From contig NC_084921.1 of the NCBI RefSeq assembly GCF_958298935.1, forward strand, positions 47,851,001 through 47,915,000: DNA of 64,000 bases, given 5' to 3'. The stretch is from Phragmites australis (taxonomy: Eukaryota > Streptophyta > Magnoliopsida > Poales > Poaceae). The notes under the pieces are model-generated. The model made no database searches. It saw only the letters and a list, made by a program, of their open reading frames with translations, and was not told the origin of the DNA. Position 1 is the first letter of the stretch, and the number at the start of each line of letters is the position of its first letter. Made by a program: the position numbers and the translations under genes. Of the stretch, positions 12,286 through 25,189 are shown in pieces.

Positions 12286-12890
12286 CTACGCCCTTTGTTC
12301 CATAGGTGTGGGATTGCAATCCAGCATACCGAATTGACCAAGGACCTTTTTCGTATATGTTGTTTGCTTGATTGTAATTCGGCCATCTTCTTGCGCTACC
12401 TCAATCCCGAGATAGTAATTGAGTAATCCGAGATTGGTCATATCAAACTCACCCATCATCTGCTGCTTGAATCCCATGATCTCTTCTGGACTTTCTCCTA
12501 TCACAATGAGATCATCAGCATATACTCCGACTATCACACCTGCAAGACCTGATCCTCTTGTGTATACAACCTGCTCTTGAGAACACCTGCTGAAACCAAT
12601 CTGTTTAAAGCTTCTATCAAGTCAAATGTTCCATGCCCGTGGCGCCTGCCGGAGTCCATACAACGCCTTGCTGAGTTTGAGCACAAGATTCTCTTTATTC
12701 TTCACTACAAATTCCTCCGGCTGGGTCATGTATACTTTCTCTTTGAGCTCACCATTTAAGAATGCTGCTTTGACATCCAGATGATGAACTTGCCAACCTC
12801 GGTTGGCTACAACAGCAAGGATGACACGTACGGTGTCCAGCCTAGCCACCAGCGCAAACACTTATTCGAAATTGATTCCTTGCCGTAGCA
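12286..12890 (-). pseudogene. Copia reverse transcriptase fragments
   Basis: Two minus-strand pieces. The first, 12622-12861, has VHHLDVKAAFLNGELKEKVY and LSKALYGLRQAPRAWN, covering the first catalytic Asp. The second, 12286-12537, has VYADDLIVIG (the YxDD catalytic motif, here YADD), then LLNYYLGIEV. The frame is broken between them. The 5' part beyond ~12890 continues into a poorly preserved linker at 12900-13600 that still shows a copia-like sequence in another frame. Confidence 0.88.
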
Positions 12891-13071
12891 CATAGCCTTT
12901 CACGACCAACCTTGCCGTGTGCTTGATCACATCTCCTTCTGTGTTCTTCTTCAGTTTGTAAACCTATTTGAGTCCAATCGGCTTGTGACCATCTAGCAGC
13001 GCTGTGAGAGTCCATGTGTTATTCTTCTCTATGGACTCGATCTCTTTGGCCATGGCGTCCTCCCAGACCTG

Positions 13072-14400
13072 CTACCTAGCAGCCTCAAGGTAGCAAGACG
13101 GCTCCTCCATCTCCATGAGCATGACCTCTTCTTCCACGTCCCCATCGAGATCCACTCTTGGAGCATCTCTCATGATGTCGTCGATGTGCCTGTAATGCAT
13201 AGGGCCCTCATCTGTGCTACTGCTGCCACTACTCAGCAGCAGTGTGGCCGGATCGCTAGCAGGCGATTTAGGGGCCGGCATCACTAGCGAAGTGAAGGGA
13301 GATGCCGGGGAGGTTGCTGCCGTCCGTGAGGCAGCACTTGTCCTGGTTGCTGGCCCTTCCAACGTCACCTCGCCAGCCAGTGGAGTCGATGAAGGAGCTT
13401 GATCATCATATGCCGCGGGCGTTGTCATACCTGCCGGACCACCCGCGAGTGGCACAGAACCGCCCACCGCCGGCTCAATGATAATTGCCTCCTTAACATC
13501 GAAATCAGACGGCTCTCCGCCACCTGCACTTGTACACCAGCTCCACTCCACACTCTCATCAAATTTAACATCACGACTTACATGAATTTTCCCACACCGT
13601 GGATCAAAGAGACGATGCGCCTTGCAACCATCCTTGATGCCAAGGTACACCATCGGCTGGCTTCAGTCGTTGAGCTTCTTCAAGTATGGTGTTGTTACCT
13701 TCGTGTGCGCCATGCAGCCGAACACACGAAGGTGTGCCAAATGTGGCTTCCTTCCGTACCAAGCCTCGAACGGAGTGCGATCGTGCAGCGCTTTCATCGG
13801 TAATTGGTTCAACAGATATACCACGTGCCGCACCACCTCCCCCCAAAACCTTCCAGGCACATTCATGCTCTTGAGGAGGGACCTCGCCATCTCCATCACG
13901 ATCTTGTTCCTTCACTCCACCATGCCGTTTTGTTGTGGCGTGTATGGCACAGTGAGGTTCCATTCGATCCCGGCCTCCTCGCATAGCCGAGTGAACTCGC
14001 CAGAGAGAAACTCCCCACCGCGGTTAATCCTCAACGTTTTAATGCGTCACCCGCTTGTGTTCTCGACCTGCAACTTGAATTTTCTGAACACAGAGCAGGC
14101 CTGATCCTTCGTTATGGTCACATACACTCACATCCACCGAGTAAAGTCATCAATAATTAACATGAAGTAACTATTACCGGCAAGAAACGAACGTGTGATC
14201 CGCTCGCAGAGGTCAGCATGTAGCAGCTCGAGTGGCTTCTCTGCCCTGAAATTTGCCACTACCGGAAATGGCTGTCTCGCCTGCTTCGCCACCAAACACC
14301 CTTGACATAGCTGGTTTGGGTGTGTGATTGGCAGCACTCCTGCCACCATCTCTTTATTGATGAGCAGCTTCATAGCAATGAAGTTGACATGACCAAGCCT
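13072..14400 (-). pseudogene. Copia integrase and pre-integrase fragments
   Basis: From 14373 downward the frame encodes HPNQLCQGCLVAKQARQPFP (pre-integrase zinc-binding part), then LELLHADLCERI with the first catalytic Asp and YFMLIIDDFTRWM with the second, where a stop follows. 13663-13899 encodes GRFWGEVVRHVVYLLNQLP and WYGRKPHLAHLRVFGC, the late integrase core. 13072-13653 starts KDGCKAHRLFDPRCGKIHVS, the conserved end of copia integrase, and runs into a low-complexity linker. Stops and frameshifts separate the pieces. Confidence 0.87.
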
Positions 14401-15019
14401 CGCATGCTAGAGCCACACTGGGTCTTCAAGGCTGGTTAAGAGACACACCAGCGTCGCTTGATGCAGCTCGATCTTGTAGAGGCGATTTGGAGTTCGTCTC
14501 ACCTTCATAAGCAATCACACAGGACTGCTATCATATACGCGTAGATGTTCAGCATCCATGATCACCTTGTGTCCAACCTCGGTAAGTTGTCCTAGGCTGA
14601 TGATGTTGCTGCACAGTCTTGAAATGTAGTAGACCTCCTGCAACAGCCACTAGTCACCGTTCTTGCAGCTGAACACGACAGACCCTAAGCCCGTGATCTG
14701 TACCGTGGAGCCATCCCTAAACTTCACCTTGCCAGTGACATATTTGTCTAGATTTCTGAACTTCTCTTTGTCACCGGTCATGTGATTATTGATTCCATTG
14801 TCCAGGTACCAGACCTCAGAGCTGGAGCCTCATTCCGTGGTGTCGCACAGTTTTGGCTTCAACTTCTCCTCATTCAGCAGCACGGCTCCCCGCTGGTGTT
14901 GCTGTTCTTGTGCTGGCTCTTCTCACACCATGAGTAGCAGGGCCAGCTCGGTGTCATCAGCACGAGTGAGATATGTCTCCTCTTCCTACTTCTTTGGTGC
15001 CTTCCACTCGTTCACGTAG

Positions 15020-15890
15020 TGCCCCATCTTGTAGCAGTTGTAGCACTTGATGTGGCTCTTGTTGCGGCGACCGCGCCCGAGCCGCTCTCCTCGTCATTGC
15101 GCGATATCCTGCAGTGACCACCTCTGCCACAGCCTCTGCCGCGTCCACAACCTCCCCGGCCGCGGTTGCTGCTATCTGCATTAAGGTGGGATTTGCCCTT
15201 GTTGCTTGATGAGGAGTTGTCACCATCCTTCTTCTGCCACGCCTGCCACTCGACCTAAGTGAACAGGAGCTGGCTGTCGCCAATGCTATTGCCACTGGAT
15301 GCACGCGAGCGAGCACGTTCTTCAAACGCCTTAAGCCGCCCCACAGCTTCCTCGAATGACATCTTGTTGAGGTCGTAGAACTGCTCGATCCCAGCGATCA
15401 CACTTAGGGATCGATCCAGCACAATGTCGAATAGCTTTTTGACCAATGCAGCGTCGTCAAGCATCTCCCTTAGGTCTGCGTACCTGACAGACATGCTGTT
15501 GAGCCTTTTGGCGTACTGGTCCAGGCTCTCTCCCTCCTGCATGCGCATGGTGTTGAAATCACTCTTCAACGTTAGAAGCCGCGTGTCTTAACGCAATCCG
15601 CACCAACATACCTTGTCTTGAGACAGTCCCAGACCTCCTTTGCTGTTTTCTTCCTTGCCACTTGCATCAGGAGATCCTCCGGGAGGGCTTGGAAGAGATG
15701 CGACCTCGCCTTCTTGTCCTTCTTCTCGTCAATGGCCGCACCGGCTGCTGGCTCAACTGCCTCCCAGACGTTTTGATCTTCCATCATCGCCTGCACACGA
15801 ATCACCCAGCTCGTGTAGTTTGTTGCCGTCAATTGCGGGTACAGGAATGGCCCACCGCCACTCTCCCGGATTGCCTCGCCCTGAGGACAA
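15020..15890 (-). pseudogene. Copia gag relic
   Basis: The N-terminal part (15572-15832) has TATNYTSWVIRVQAMMEDQN and HLFQALPEDLLMQVARKKTA, typical copia capsid sequence. A one-base frameshift near 15570 moves the rest to 15255-15569 (GESLDQYAKRLNSMSVRYAD). Near 15030 a zinc knuckle CYNCYKMGHYVNEW is visible, in which the last Cys of CX2CX4HX4C is Trp, so metal binding is probably lost. Confidence 0.87.
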
Positions 15891-15922
15891 TCGACATCTT
15901 CACAAGTTAGTGCTGCGCCCTA

Positions 15923-15937
15923 CCAGCTCTAATACCA
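15923..15937 (-). other. Copia primer-binding site
   Basis: Minus-strand TGGTATTAGAGCTGG is two bases inside the 5' LTR. TGGTATnAGAGC is the standard complement of initiator tRNA-Met used by plant copia elements. Confidence 0.88.
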
Positions 15938-15939
15938 GA

Positions 15940-16585
15940 TGTACGCTCCTGCCTAGGATAATGAGCGCGACCAACTCTTTCACGACCATGCCAGCGACCA
16001 AAATGTGCACGAGAGACTTCGTGTTCGAGCGACCAGTACGACGTGAGCACGTGAGCGCCCGACCACGAGTTGCAACCTCACGATTCGACGAGTACGACCA
16101 CGCAATCTTCCACGTAGTACGTGCTCGAGCACACGATCCCCAAATACGTGCTGCACTCAAACCAATCAAACAACTATACGCGCGTCACGTACTATCCGGC
16201 CATAACGAACTCGCGTATCTCGACAAAAAGCAAATAGAACGTCAAACAGTAGAAACTCGACAAGAACAGAAATAAGACTGATGCTTTCCTTGGTGGAATT
16301 TTCTATTCTATTCAACTTTTCTCAACTTACGACTTGCACGACTCTGTATCTTGCTAAAAAAAATTAGAGATTACAACTCATATTTATAGCGACCTGCTAA
16401 CTACCAATTCTAATTGAATCATGCTATCTCACGATCAGACTCTGACTCAAACTCTAACTACTCCCATGCATACCGCACGATCGAACCTTACAAGTTATGA
16501 CCAGAACTCTAGACTTTAATTGAATCGACCAGAACTCTAGACTTCAATCGAGTCTCTGTGACTCACGACAAAAATTAATCCAATA
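15940..16585 (-). repeat. 5' LTR of copia element
   Basis: Begins on the plus strand TGTACGCTCCTGCC and ends TCCAATA, a mutated CA end. It contains a short internal duplication of ACCAGAACTCTAGACTT at ~16500-16545 that the other LTR lacks. Confidence 0.88.
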
Positions 16586-16590
16586 ATATG

Positions 16591-18880
16591 TGATAGAAAG
16601 ACCTCTAGTGCGTTGGTGAAAAGAGAGGTCCTGGGTAGGGTTTCAGGATACAGTACAATCTTTTTATCAAGTGGCTATGTGAAAACAATTACATGATCAC
16701 ATGATTGGTACATGTGTCACATCACCTTGTACACATGACCACCCGAGAGGCAACACATCCCCGGAGATGGAGGCAAAGAGACAGCATAGAATAATACTAC
16801 TCATTTATTCGTCTCCAGGTACCTTCACCCAGGTCTCTTCGCATTGTTTGATTGCGTTCCGGGAATTTGAAGCTCTCGCGAACCGATATATGATGGCTTT
16901 GTTAAAGATCGTACTCATTCATCTACTAGGAAAAACTGATGACTATATATAACATCTCTATTGCAAAACATAAAAATATTTATTCTAAAACTGAAAAATC
17001 AATGAACATAAAATCCCTATTTAACACGCTAGGTGTTAGATATGAGTTATATATATCCACACCTAACTTACTATAAATATGAATGTTTATTATTCAATTA
17101 GCTCAACTATATATACAATTTCCTCCATTCTAAATTGTTACCTGTAGTTTAGTCTAAGGCACATAGAATATTAATACAGCAGGCATAGATAACCCTATTG
17201 ATTACCCACACGTCTCCCTAACGTCTACCCCCAGCGGTCTCATTTACATTTGAGATGGAATTTTCCCTAGCTCATACTCAAAAAATAGTACGGCATGCAG
17301 CATCGGATTTGACACGTACACAAGTCATCCAGTTCTGATGGTCATTGAAAGAGCCATTTTCTAGTACTTCCATATATTGTTGAATTGAAGGCGCATGCAT
17401 GGACATGTTCCAATCTCCCAGTCGTACGCGCACGAGTACATTTCTTGGAAATAGAAGCCCGTGTGACATGCGTGCGGTACGTACGTGCGTACTTGGTTCT
17501 ATTCTAGTATATAGCCAGGAACAGTGTCGAGCCGCATAGTGGGGTCTACTAATATCAGTGATCAGTACCTGGCGTATCTTTGGCTCTGCCTGAATGGCCG
17601 AGCTCTCGAGACAGCTACAAGCCAGAGGCTCTCGTGCCTTGGCCTCGTACCTTAGCGAGCAGAAAGTAGAGCTGTGCATGTCACCTCAAGATAAACAAAA
17701 TCTAGCGCTCAAAAAAAGGTAAACAAAATCAAGCTAGGCAGAGAGTAGCTACAGCTTACTCTACATGAAAAGAAGGTGAAAGAAAATGATATCCGTACGT
17801 ACACAGGCGTGGCTGATCTTCTTCGAGCGATTTTCTTCCATATGTGCTTTGCACTGCATGGGCTGACAGATCAACTCCGTTGTGCTTGTGCAGGGTTTCT
17901 CTAACGATCGACGGGTTTAACAAATGCTCAGTTTTTTAGCGCCTTTGGTACGTTGTTGATTCCCAACTGGGGCTTGCTGAAACAGAGCCCTGCTTTGTCA
18001 ATTTGCATGTGTTTGTTACGATGCGATGCAGCAGCTTCGTCAATTGTCCCGTGAGAATTAGCGTGACCTTTCGTTGTGGAAATCTCTGAATTCCCAGTTA
18101 GGACGCCTGCCTTGAATACCTACCACGCACCGAACTTCTACTGGCCGGCGAGTGGCCGTGACGTTGAATAGTTCGTGAACGGTCAGTGCCGGCCCCAGTT
18201 TCCCAGCGAGAACCCGGATACGTACGTACGGACGCGCATCGCGTCTTGTTCAGGGCGTGAAATGAATAATAGGTCGCCATGTGACATTCCTGTGTACGTA
18301 CATGCTCCATAGGGTTGCGTGAGTAGGGTGCGAGTGACTGTGAGGGCAGACGGAGATGTGATGTTGCCGACCGGCTGAGAAACACATACGGTTCAGCAGT
18401 GTGAGATGGATCGAGCACAGCGATCGCCCCCTACCTGCTCCCCCTGCAGTGCAGTGCCGTTTCAGATCAGGACAGGCGCTCATGAGCTCATGATAGGAAG
18501 GGCCAGCCGGGGTAAAGGCAGGGGCGCGCGGGCCCAGACGCGTACGTGCCCATCTCATCCGTCGCGTCACCACGCCCGTACGTACGTACTCCTCGTCCCG
18601 TGTTTCCTCCCTTCGCTCGCTAGCGCCCGCCGGCCCGCTCGGTCGCGCTCCTCCCGCCGTGCCCGTGCCCGTGCCCGTGCCGTGCCGTGCCGTGTGCCGC
18701 GTGCGTCTGGCTGCCCCGCAATCGTCGAGCTAATGTACTGCGTCCCACCGCGACCGCCGTCCGTCCCCCAACGCTGGTGGCCCGATCCGCGAGGTTGTTA
18801 CGGCCCTTGCTTTGATCAATCGCGCGTGCCGCTCGGTTGCTTGTCCATTCGCGCGCTATCTTAACAGGGACGGTCCTGAG
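16591..18880. other. Transposon-poor intergenic block upstream of the bHLH gene
   Basis: No protein family and no transposon ends are seen in most of this block. 17280-18870 is GC-rich, with GTACGTACGTAC runs and a CCCGTG/CCGTG microsatellite at ~18661-18700. Apart from the copia element it is contiguous with the DNA upstream of the bHLH gene, so it may hold distal regulatory sequence; that is inference. A remnant CCTCCATTCTAAATTGTT near 17134 resembles a Stowaway-type end. Confidence 0.4.
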
Positions 18881-18885
18881 ATTTA

Positions 18886-19799
18886 GGGTCCGTTTGCTTC
18901 CTCGTATGGTGCTAGCCTGCCGGATATTAATGAGCCTGGCTTACTACGTCTACGTGTATGTAATGTCACTTATTTAGTTAATTATATATAGTTAGAAAAA
19001 ATTTACGGTGGTCTCGAAGGAACTCGAGCTATCTATTTTTAGATCAGATGGTGTAGATTGATTAAAATACTACCTATTATTAAGAGGTATTATGAGTAGT
19101 ATATGAGAGGAGTATATGTAGTATAAGGGTATTTTTAGGAAAAAAAAGAAATAATATGGTAGTTATATCGTGCAAATTCATAGGTTTAATGTTTAGACTG
19201 GCTTGAATGCTGATTATTTGGTTGAACGATTATTTGGGGATTAGATATAAAAAAAAGATTGCAATGTTCTTTAATGATATGGTAGGTAAATATTGATATT
19301 ACTGTCGTAATTACAGAAATGTCCAATCACGTGGACGGTCAAATTAAATTTATACTATCTTCTAACAATAGATAGTATGACCCACTGTAAAAGAGCTCTA
19401 TATTTAATCTAGCTGAGATGAGATGTATCTGGTTATTCATATAAATACGTATTATATTATATTAAAATAAAAAAGCAAGTGATAATATGATGTTTATTTT
19501 GCATAAATACATTATATATTACTAAATTTATTATATTAAGCCTTAATCCAAATTCAAATACACTAATATAAATTAATACTTACTAATCATATATTAATAT
19601 CATCATTAGCTGAGTACGCGCCACACTAAGTGAGCCTGGTATGGGCAAACTAAGTCGAAATTTGTTTTTTACGGGGCTAGGTTCGCTAGTCGATTTTTCA
19701 TCACTCGGGATAGCACTATTGGAGCACCCAGCAGCCAAACAACAGTTCCTACATGCGTGAGGCCAGGCCAACCCCAATGCAGACAACCACACACCCATT
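18886..19799. mobile_element. Possible hAT-like non-autonomous element
   Basis: The left edge GGGTCCGTTTGCTTCC and reversed right edge GGGTGTGTGGTTGTC lead into similar GC-rich subterminal sequence containing GCCTGSC, with AT-rich DNA between. This is a common arrangement for hAT-like elements in grasses. No clear target duplication was found. Confidence 0.4.
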
Positions 19800-19961
19800 A
19801 GTGACCCGAGGCAAAAACTAAAAACATTCCTATTGAATTGAAATATAAAAAATAATTAATATATAAATTATAAAGATAAGTATTAATTTTTTTTATAAAC
19901 ACTTAAAGTATATAAAAAAATAGCGTTCACCTTAAACATTTTCTAATACCATCTTAAACAA

Positions 19962-20420
19962 TTTATTCTAATATTTCTAGATACAAAATCATTGATGATG
20001 GTATAATATCAATCTTATCTAGTAATTTTTTTTCTAATGGATAAAGTTGTCAAACCATTTAATCTTTCTTGAAACATTGTGAATCTTAAATAATTCTTTA
20101 ATAATTTCAACTTTGAAAAGTTTCTTCCAGCTAACGTCAGTCACATTCATTGTAAATAAAATTTGATAAGCAATAGAAATATTAGGATAATAATTTATTT
20201 CTTTAGAATACTAAAAAAACTCCATATAAAATATTGGTCTATTTGGCAAAGTCAATTGCACAATCCTAAACTTAGATATTAGATTATTTAACTCAACATC
20301 ATATGAACCATATAGAGAAAAAGATTTATAAATTTAACGTAGTAATCTTTCAGTTCAGTATCATTCCATAACTTCAAGGTTGTCAAGCTCAGTAAAAACT
20401 CAAATATACTTTTGAATGGT
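19962..20420 (-). pseudogene. hAT transposase C-terminal (dimerisation) relic
   Basis: Minus-strand translation from ~20197 reads YYPNISIAYQILFTMNVTDV, then KKLFKVEIIKELFK, and near 19985 NDFVSRNIRI in another frame. These correspond to the hAT dimerisation region of TTF-type zinc-finger transposases (PNVSIAYRI...PVTVAS.ERSFSKLKLIK and NDFASRKA). Similar but weaker sequence extends to ~20420. Several stops and frameshifts make it a dead relic. No ORF of 60 codons survives, so it is visible only by reading frames by eye. Confidence 0.75.
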
Positions 20421-20792
20421 TAGAGTTATCCAAATCTAATTTTCAATGAAGTGTTTGCCATATCAATTATAAAAAAAATATAATAATTAATTTTAAAAAC
20501 CTCTCGCTTTATAAAAGTAATTAACCATAATTAAAGATCAAAACCTATAAACTATTCATGCACAATATGAGAGAGCCCCTTAATTTTAATCCCCCTCTGC
20601 AGGGCCGGCACTGTTTAATCTTAACGCTGCGCACTCCATCCGATCGTGGAAGCTCCCTGCTTCCACCGTAACGCCCTTTGTTTGCACGATCCACGACGTC
20701 GGCCCACGATTTTCCTCATGAAATGACTTCGGCCCACGGTTTGGCAACCTCGCAGGCTCGCAGCACCCACCCGGTGGTAGCCTAGAATACAG

Positions 20793-20880
20793 GAGTATGT
20801 TTATTCATATATTTTCTAACAATAATATTTAAATAAATAAACCTTTAATAGAAAAAAGTATAAGAATAGGTATGTACCGT
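20793..20880 (+). repeat. Left terminal inverted repeat of the Mutator-like element
   Basis: AT-rich arm pairing with 33070-33155. Beyond ~20880 both sides continue with GC-richer sequence built on motifs such as GAGAGCGGTAAG and GGACGGTTAGACCC, suggesting degenerate longer arms. Confidence 0.7.
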
Positions 20881-22284
20881 CCCAACCATTTCAGAGAGCG
20901 GTAAGTATGCCATGGTAGCATGAGTATCTTTTACCATCCTCTCACAGGACGGTTAGACCCTACTCTTACCATATCGTCCAGAAAATACCAGAAGTTATGT
21001 AAGATAGAAATAACAAAAATTTCAAAAAATATTTAAGTGAAGATAGAATAAATACATATAAGTGAAATAATAAAATATTACTGAATGTTAGATAGAATGT
21101 GTACATGAGATGAATACATAGAATTTAAACATTACTAATATCATTTATACTACATCTAAGATACATACACGACTTAAGTAAATATTAAAAATGATAGAAT
21201 CACCTTGAATTCAATAAGTACAACAATTAGTAGCATAAATATTATGGACGAAATGACCCTTGAAGTTGTCTGTTATCTCCCGAGCCATCCAATGGTAATC
21301 GTATTCTGGGGATTTTGGTCTACGTGGTGCTGGTGTATACGAAAAATAATTAAAGTTATGATCCTAGTCATCTATCCCGTCATCAGAGAATCCACAACGA
21401 TGTGAAGTTCTCTGAGGAGTAAGCACAAAGTCATCATTGTCGGAACCAACCCATTCAATTGTAGCAAGCACATTCTCTTGTGGTGGTTCTCGATTGACCA
21501 CCTCTTTCACGGCGGCTCGAACTACCGTCTCTTTCGCAATAGCGTGAAGGTCTCGAATGGCCACCTCTGCATCTCCAGTTATGTCCGGGTAGGCAGCTAT
21601 CACTGAAGAGCAGATGCAGCCCTAAAAAGCTCTCGATAGGTTTATTCAGCAACTCTTCGTCATGAGGAAATACCTAGTATACAAAAAGAGCATATGAAAA
21701 TATAAACATATCTTAGAAGTGCAACCTAAAATATAACTAGGACGTGTAATAACGATGAACGTACCTTAATGTGCTCCTCATATTGCTAAGGGTGCATAAA
21801 TATGGTGTGTGCTCGCTTGCTAAAAAACTTTACTATGTCGGCTAGTTCGCACATCCTAATATATCTCTGACGACACTTAAGGTCCATGAAGGTTGCAGAG
21901 CTTACCATTCATCATCATTCTTCCGTGGTGAAACAGGGATAGCGGAGCATGGTCTGCTATTTCAACAGCACTTTTTTCAGGTTCTTATCCTTGAACACAT
22001 CATCACCTTTTGTCTGGATCTCCTTCATAGTTTGTAGGGCTAGCATTGAGAATTTGGATGTCCATGAGAAATATCTACTTAAGGAGGCAACTATGGTGTG
22101 GTGTTAGTTATCAGATGCTAGTGTTGTTTTAGAAAACTATGATGTCGTGACCTTCTCGTTGCCTCAGCCTCGCATTTTATATGTAGGGACCAATGGTGCA
22201 TGGACCATGTGTAGGTATGTAATTTGGAGATAGTGAATGCATTGTATGCTTTCCTGCACCGGGCGGTCATGAGCTCTAAGTAGT

Positions 22285-22435
22285 CGGCAGCGTGCAGTTA
22301 CATCAATCTGAAAAGGTGGCAGCCAACAGTTACGTTAATCTGAAATGCTGTCAGTGAGGGGTTGCATCTCCCTGAAAAGGTGGCAGTGAGAGGTGACTTC
22401 ACTCTGAGAAGCTGGTAGCATGATGTCACATGGGA
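22285..22435. repeat. 32-bp tandem repeat, ~4.5 copies
   Basis: Units share GGCAG at the start and CTGAAAAGGT or a variant at the end, with a diverged centre. A 32-bp period is not a multiple of three, so the array would shift a reading frame. It lies inside the Mutator-like element. Confidence 0.6.
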
Positions 22436-25189
22436 TTAAGAAATGCATTAATATCATTATTGTAAGTAGTAACATCTGAACATATAATACATAGAAAATA
22501 GATATGTAATACATAAAAAGTAAACATCTAAGTTACAAAAGCAAAGATAAAATCCTACTACTATCTTCCCTGTTGGCATCGGCAGTTCTCACCATCATGG
22601 CCCCGTCGTCATTGCCGCTGGTTCTTCCTCACGTGGCCCCTAGAGTAGGTTAGGTTGTCTGGTGGAACAACCTGCCTGGTAGGCCTCATAGCGATGACAG
22701 GTGTCAAGGCCTCCTCCTGGGTCTGTTATGTCGGTAGTGGAGCACTGGCCAACCGGGTCCATGTGACAACGTTGTAGTCCGGTGTGCATTCGAATAAGTC
22801 CCTCATGATGTGGAACTTGGGGTCCAACCCAAGTTCATCCTCCTGACTCGAATATGACGATTGCGACGTTGCCGCCGCCGTCCATGCATAATCACTGACA
22901 GGGCTTGTGAACGGATGAATTTATTAGACACGGTAAATGTGAAAATGAATGTATTGGTAAAATGATATATTGCACCTGTATGGTAAGCAAGGGTGGTTGT
23001 AGACAGCCAGGCCTTACTGCCAAAGTAGGGTGCGAACGGTGAAAGTGCAGATGCATACATCTCACCTTCATTCCCGTAGTAACCTGCGAATGGATGATTA
23101 TATTAGATATAGTATTGAATATATTGAATAAGGTAGTATATTAGTGCCCATTACCAAAGAGGCCTATGAACGGTGAAGGTGTCGACGTTGGCTATGGTCT
23201 AGGTCTCTACGACGTTAACTGTGTAGGTGCACGTAACATATTTTTTTAAATAAATGGATTGGTAATAAAAGAATATCTCTAATCAATGTGCATGTGAATA
23301 AGGCGTACCTGTTGTTACCAGCCCTGGAGGGCGTGTGTGAGGAACCGTTCAAATAATATTCTAATTAATCACTAGGAGGATTATTATTCATAATCACAAC
23401 CTCGATGATTAATCAAAATATCATCCCGCTAGTCCCGACACGTGTTTTGTACCCAAGATCAGAACACATGCCTTTACAACATGTACATCACAACAAAGCT
23501 TAAGAAAGAGCGAGTAATTAATATTATATTACAAGTTCTTAAGTATGTAACAAGTTATCACAATTTACAGCAAAAGAGAGCTATGAGGAGACTAAAACCT
23601 ACTCAACTCCTAACCAGCAAAAGAACTAAGCAGCGGAAGACCAAAAGCTATATAACAAAAGGGGGATGAAGCCATATGCCCTTAGGCTCCATCACAAAAG
23701 CACGACCACCGAGAGTAGGATGCACTACTCTTGCCCACCACCTGCATCAGCGGGCACGAAGTAGCCAAACACCACCCCTCCTCGCCAACCTGTGAACCTG
23801 CATCAACTTAAGGGTAGTACCCTGAGTACGAAGTTACTCGCAAGTCTTATATAATATAGAGAACATATACATAGCTCGACTCTAAGAATCATGCATTAGC
23901 TAGTAGCAAGGCTTAAACATGGTTAAGTTAATTAAGCGGTAAGCATCCTAGACATAGGTGTGAGCAACTGACTTAACCAACTTATATGAAACTACCCTAC
24001 CATAACCAATAACTTAGCATATGTAAAAGTAACATCAAGTATATCAATATGAACAAGTGCCAACTCAAACCACCAACCACTGTACCCAGGCCATAATCAC
24101 ATGCCCAACTATCAACCTCATGCCATCATCCACAAACCACAACGAGAACTCTACGACCGGGTGCATATGAAACAATAACATGCTCATGACCGAGAGCGCG
24201 GTAGTTCAAACTGTTTATACACCCTGCAGGGGGATACTCCTAGACCCACACGACACGAGGATCATTCGACTTGTGCCGTCGGCCAAAGTGCACACAAGGG
24301 AGTACTCGTGACAATCTTTCCCAACCAGCCCCAACCGTGTGAGGCATGCATCGCTTAGCACGGCGATACTAGAACTACTCCCAGAGCAAACTAGTACCGC
24401 TTACAAACCCGCCCACTCACACCGTCGATGTTCACGCCCACAAATCCACAATTGCGAAGGTATTTGGCTTGCCTTACCATTAGATCGGTATGTGGTGAGT
24501 AAGGTAAGTGCTAAAGCCAACAACCCCGACGATCGGCCTTAAACGATGCAAGTGGTCTATGGTGCTCGGGTTTCCTCTTCCGACCTGCCCCCTGGACTTT
24601 CCACCGAGGCAGATGACACCCCTAATACCGACCACATCTCGTCTCATACTCACCACTCACCAACCATCTCAACCTCAACAAGTGTATGTACTCATAAGAA
24701 GGTCCTATGCTCGCGAACAACGGGAAACACCGTCGTTCGACTTCTTCCGAAAGACCTAAGCATTTGCTAAGCATGTATATCGTACTCGTACCTAGACATA
24801 ACACAATCTCTAAGCTACAAGGAAATTACTTGAACAATTGACCAAGGTAGAAAGATGCAATCGGCATAGGTTCTACCCAAGGGTACTCGACACATGCATA
24901 CATACATAAGCATATTCATCAATTGAGACTTCCAAATTTGACATGGGTGAAATATGTTAGTTGCTTGCCTTGATGCACTGGCTCACAAAGGTGGGGTGCC
25001 TCCGGATCGCCCTCGCTCGCCGGGATCATCGGATCGGCGTTCTCTAAAAAGAATAGCACGTGCAATGCCACGAGTATGGATGAAATGCAACAATGCATGC
25101 CATAAGATGCGCAAAACATGTTAAAAGTGCAAACATACGAGCAAGAACAAAATTGGGACTGAAACCAATTTGAAAAGTTGCCGAAAGTG

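Larger units (their letters stand above)
10908..16585 (-). mobile_element. Ty1/copia LTR retrotransposon, full length but decayed
   Basis: LTRs at 10908-11556 and 15940-16585 flank a 4.4-kb interior. Read on the minus strand the order is gag, integrase, reverse transcriptase, RNase H, which is the copia order. A copia primer-binding site abuts the right LTR and a polypurine tract abuts the left one. Flanks GTGTG (10903-10907) and ATATG (16586-16590) are an imperfect 5-bp match, so the target duplication is doubtful. Frameshifts, stops and lost catalytic residues in every domain show it cannot encode its own mobility. It sits ~0.7 kb upstream of the bHLH gene TATA-like box, in the same orientation as that gene. 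Confidence 0.92.

Noticed and set aside
13399..14104. Plus-strand frames of 126-160 codons in the copia element
   Set aside because: Complement of integrase coding sequence; the minus-strand reading gives clear copia motifs.
18406..18864. 152-codon GC-rich frame
   Set aside because: Composition-driven Arg/Pro/Ser-rich frame over CGTACG and CCCGTG repeats; no domain, no splice or start context.
24508..24804. Short frames in the solo LTR
   Set aside because: Related LTR copy at 30350-32470 does not preserve them.
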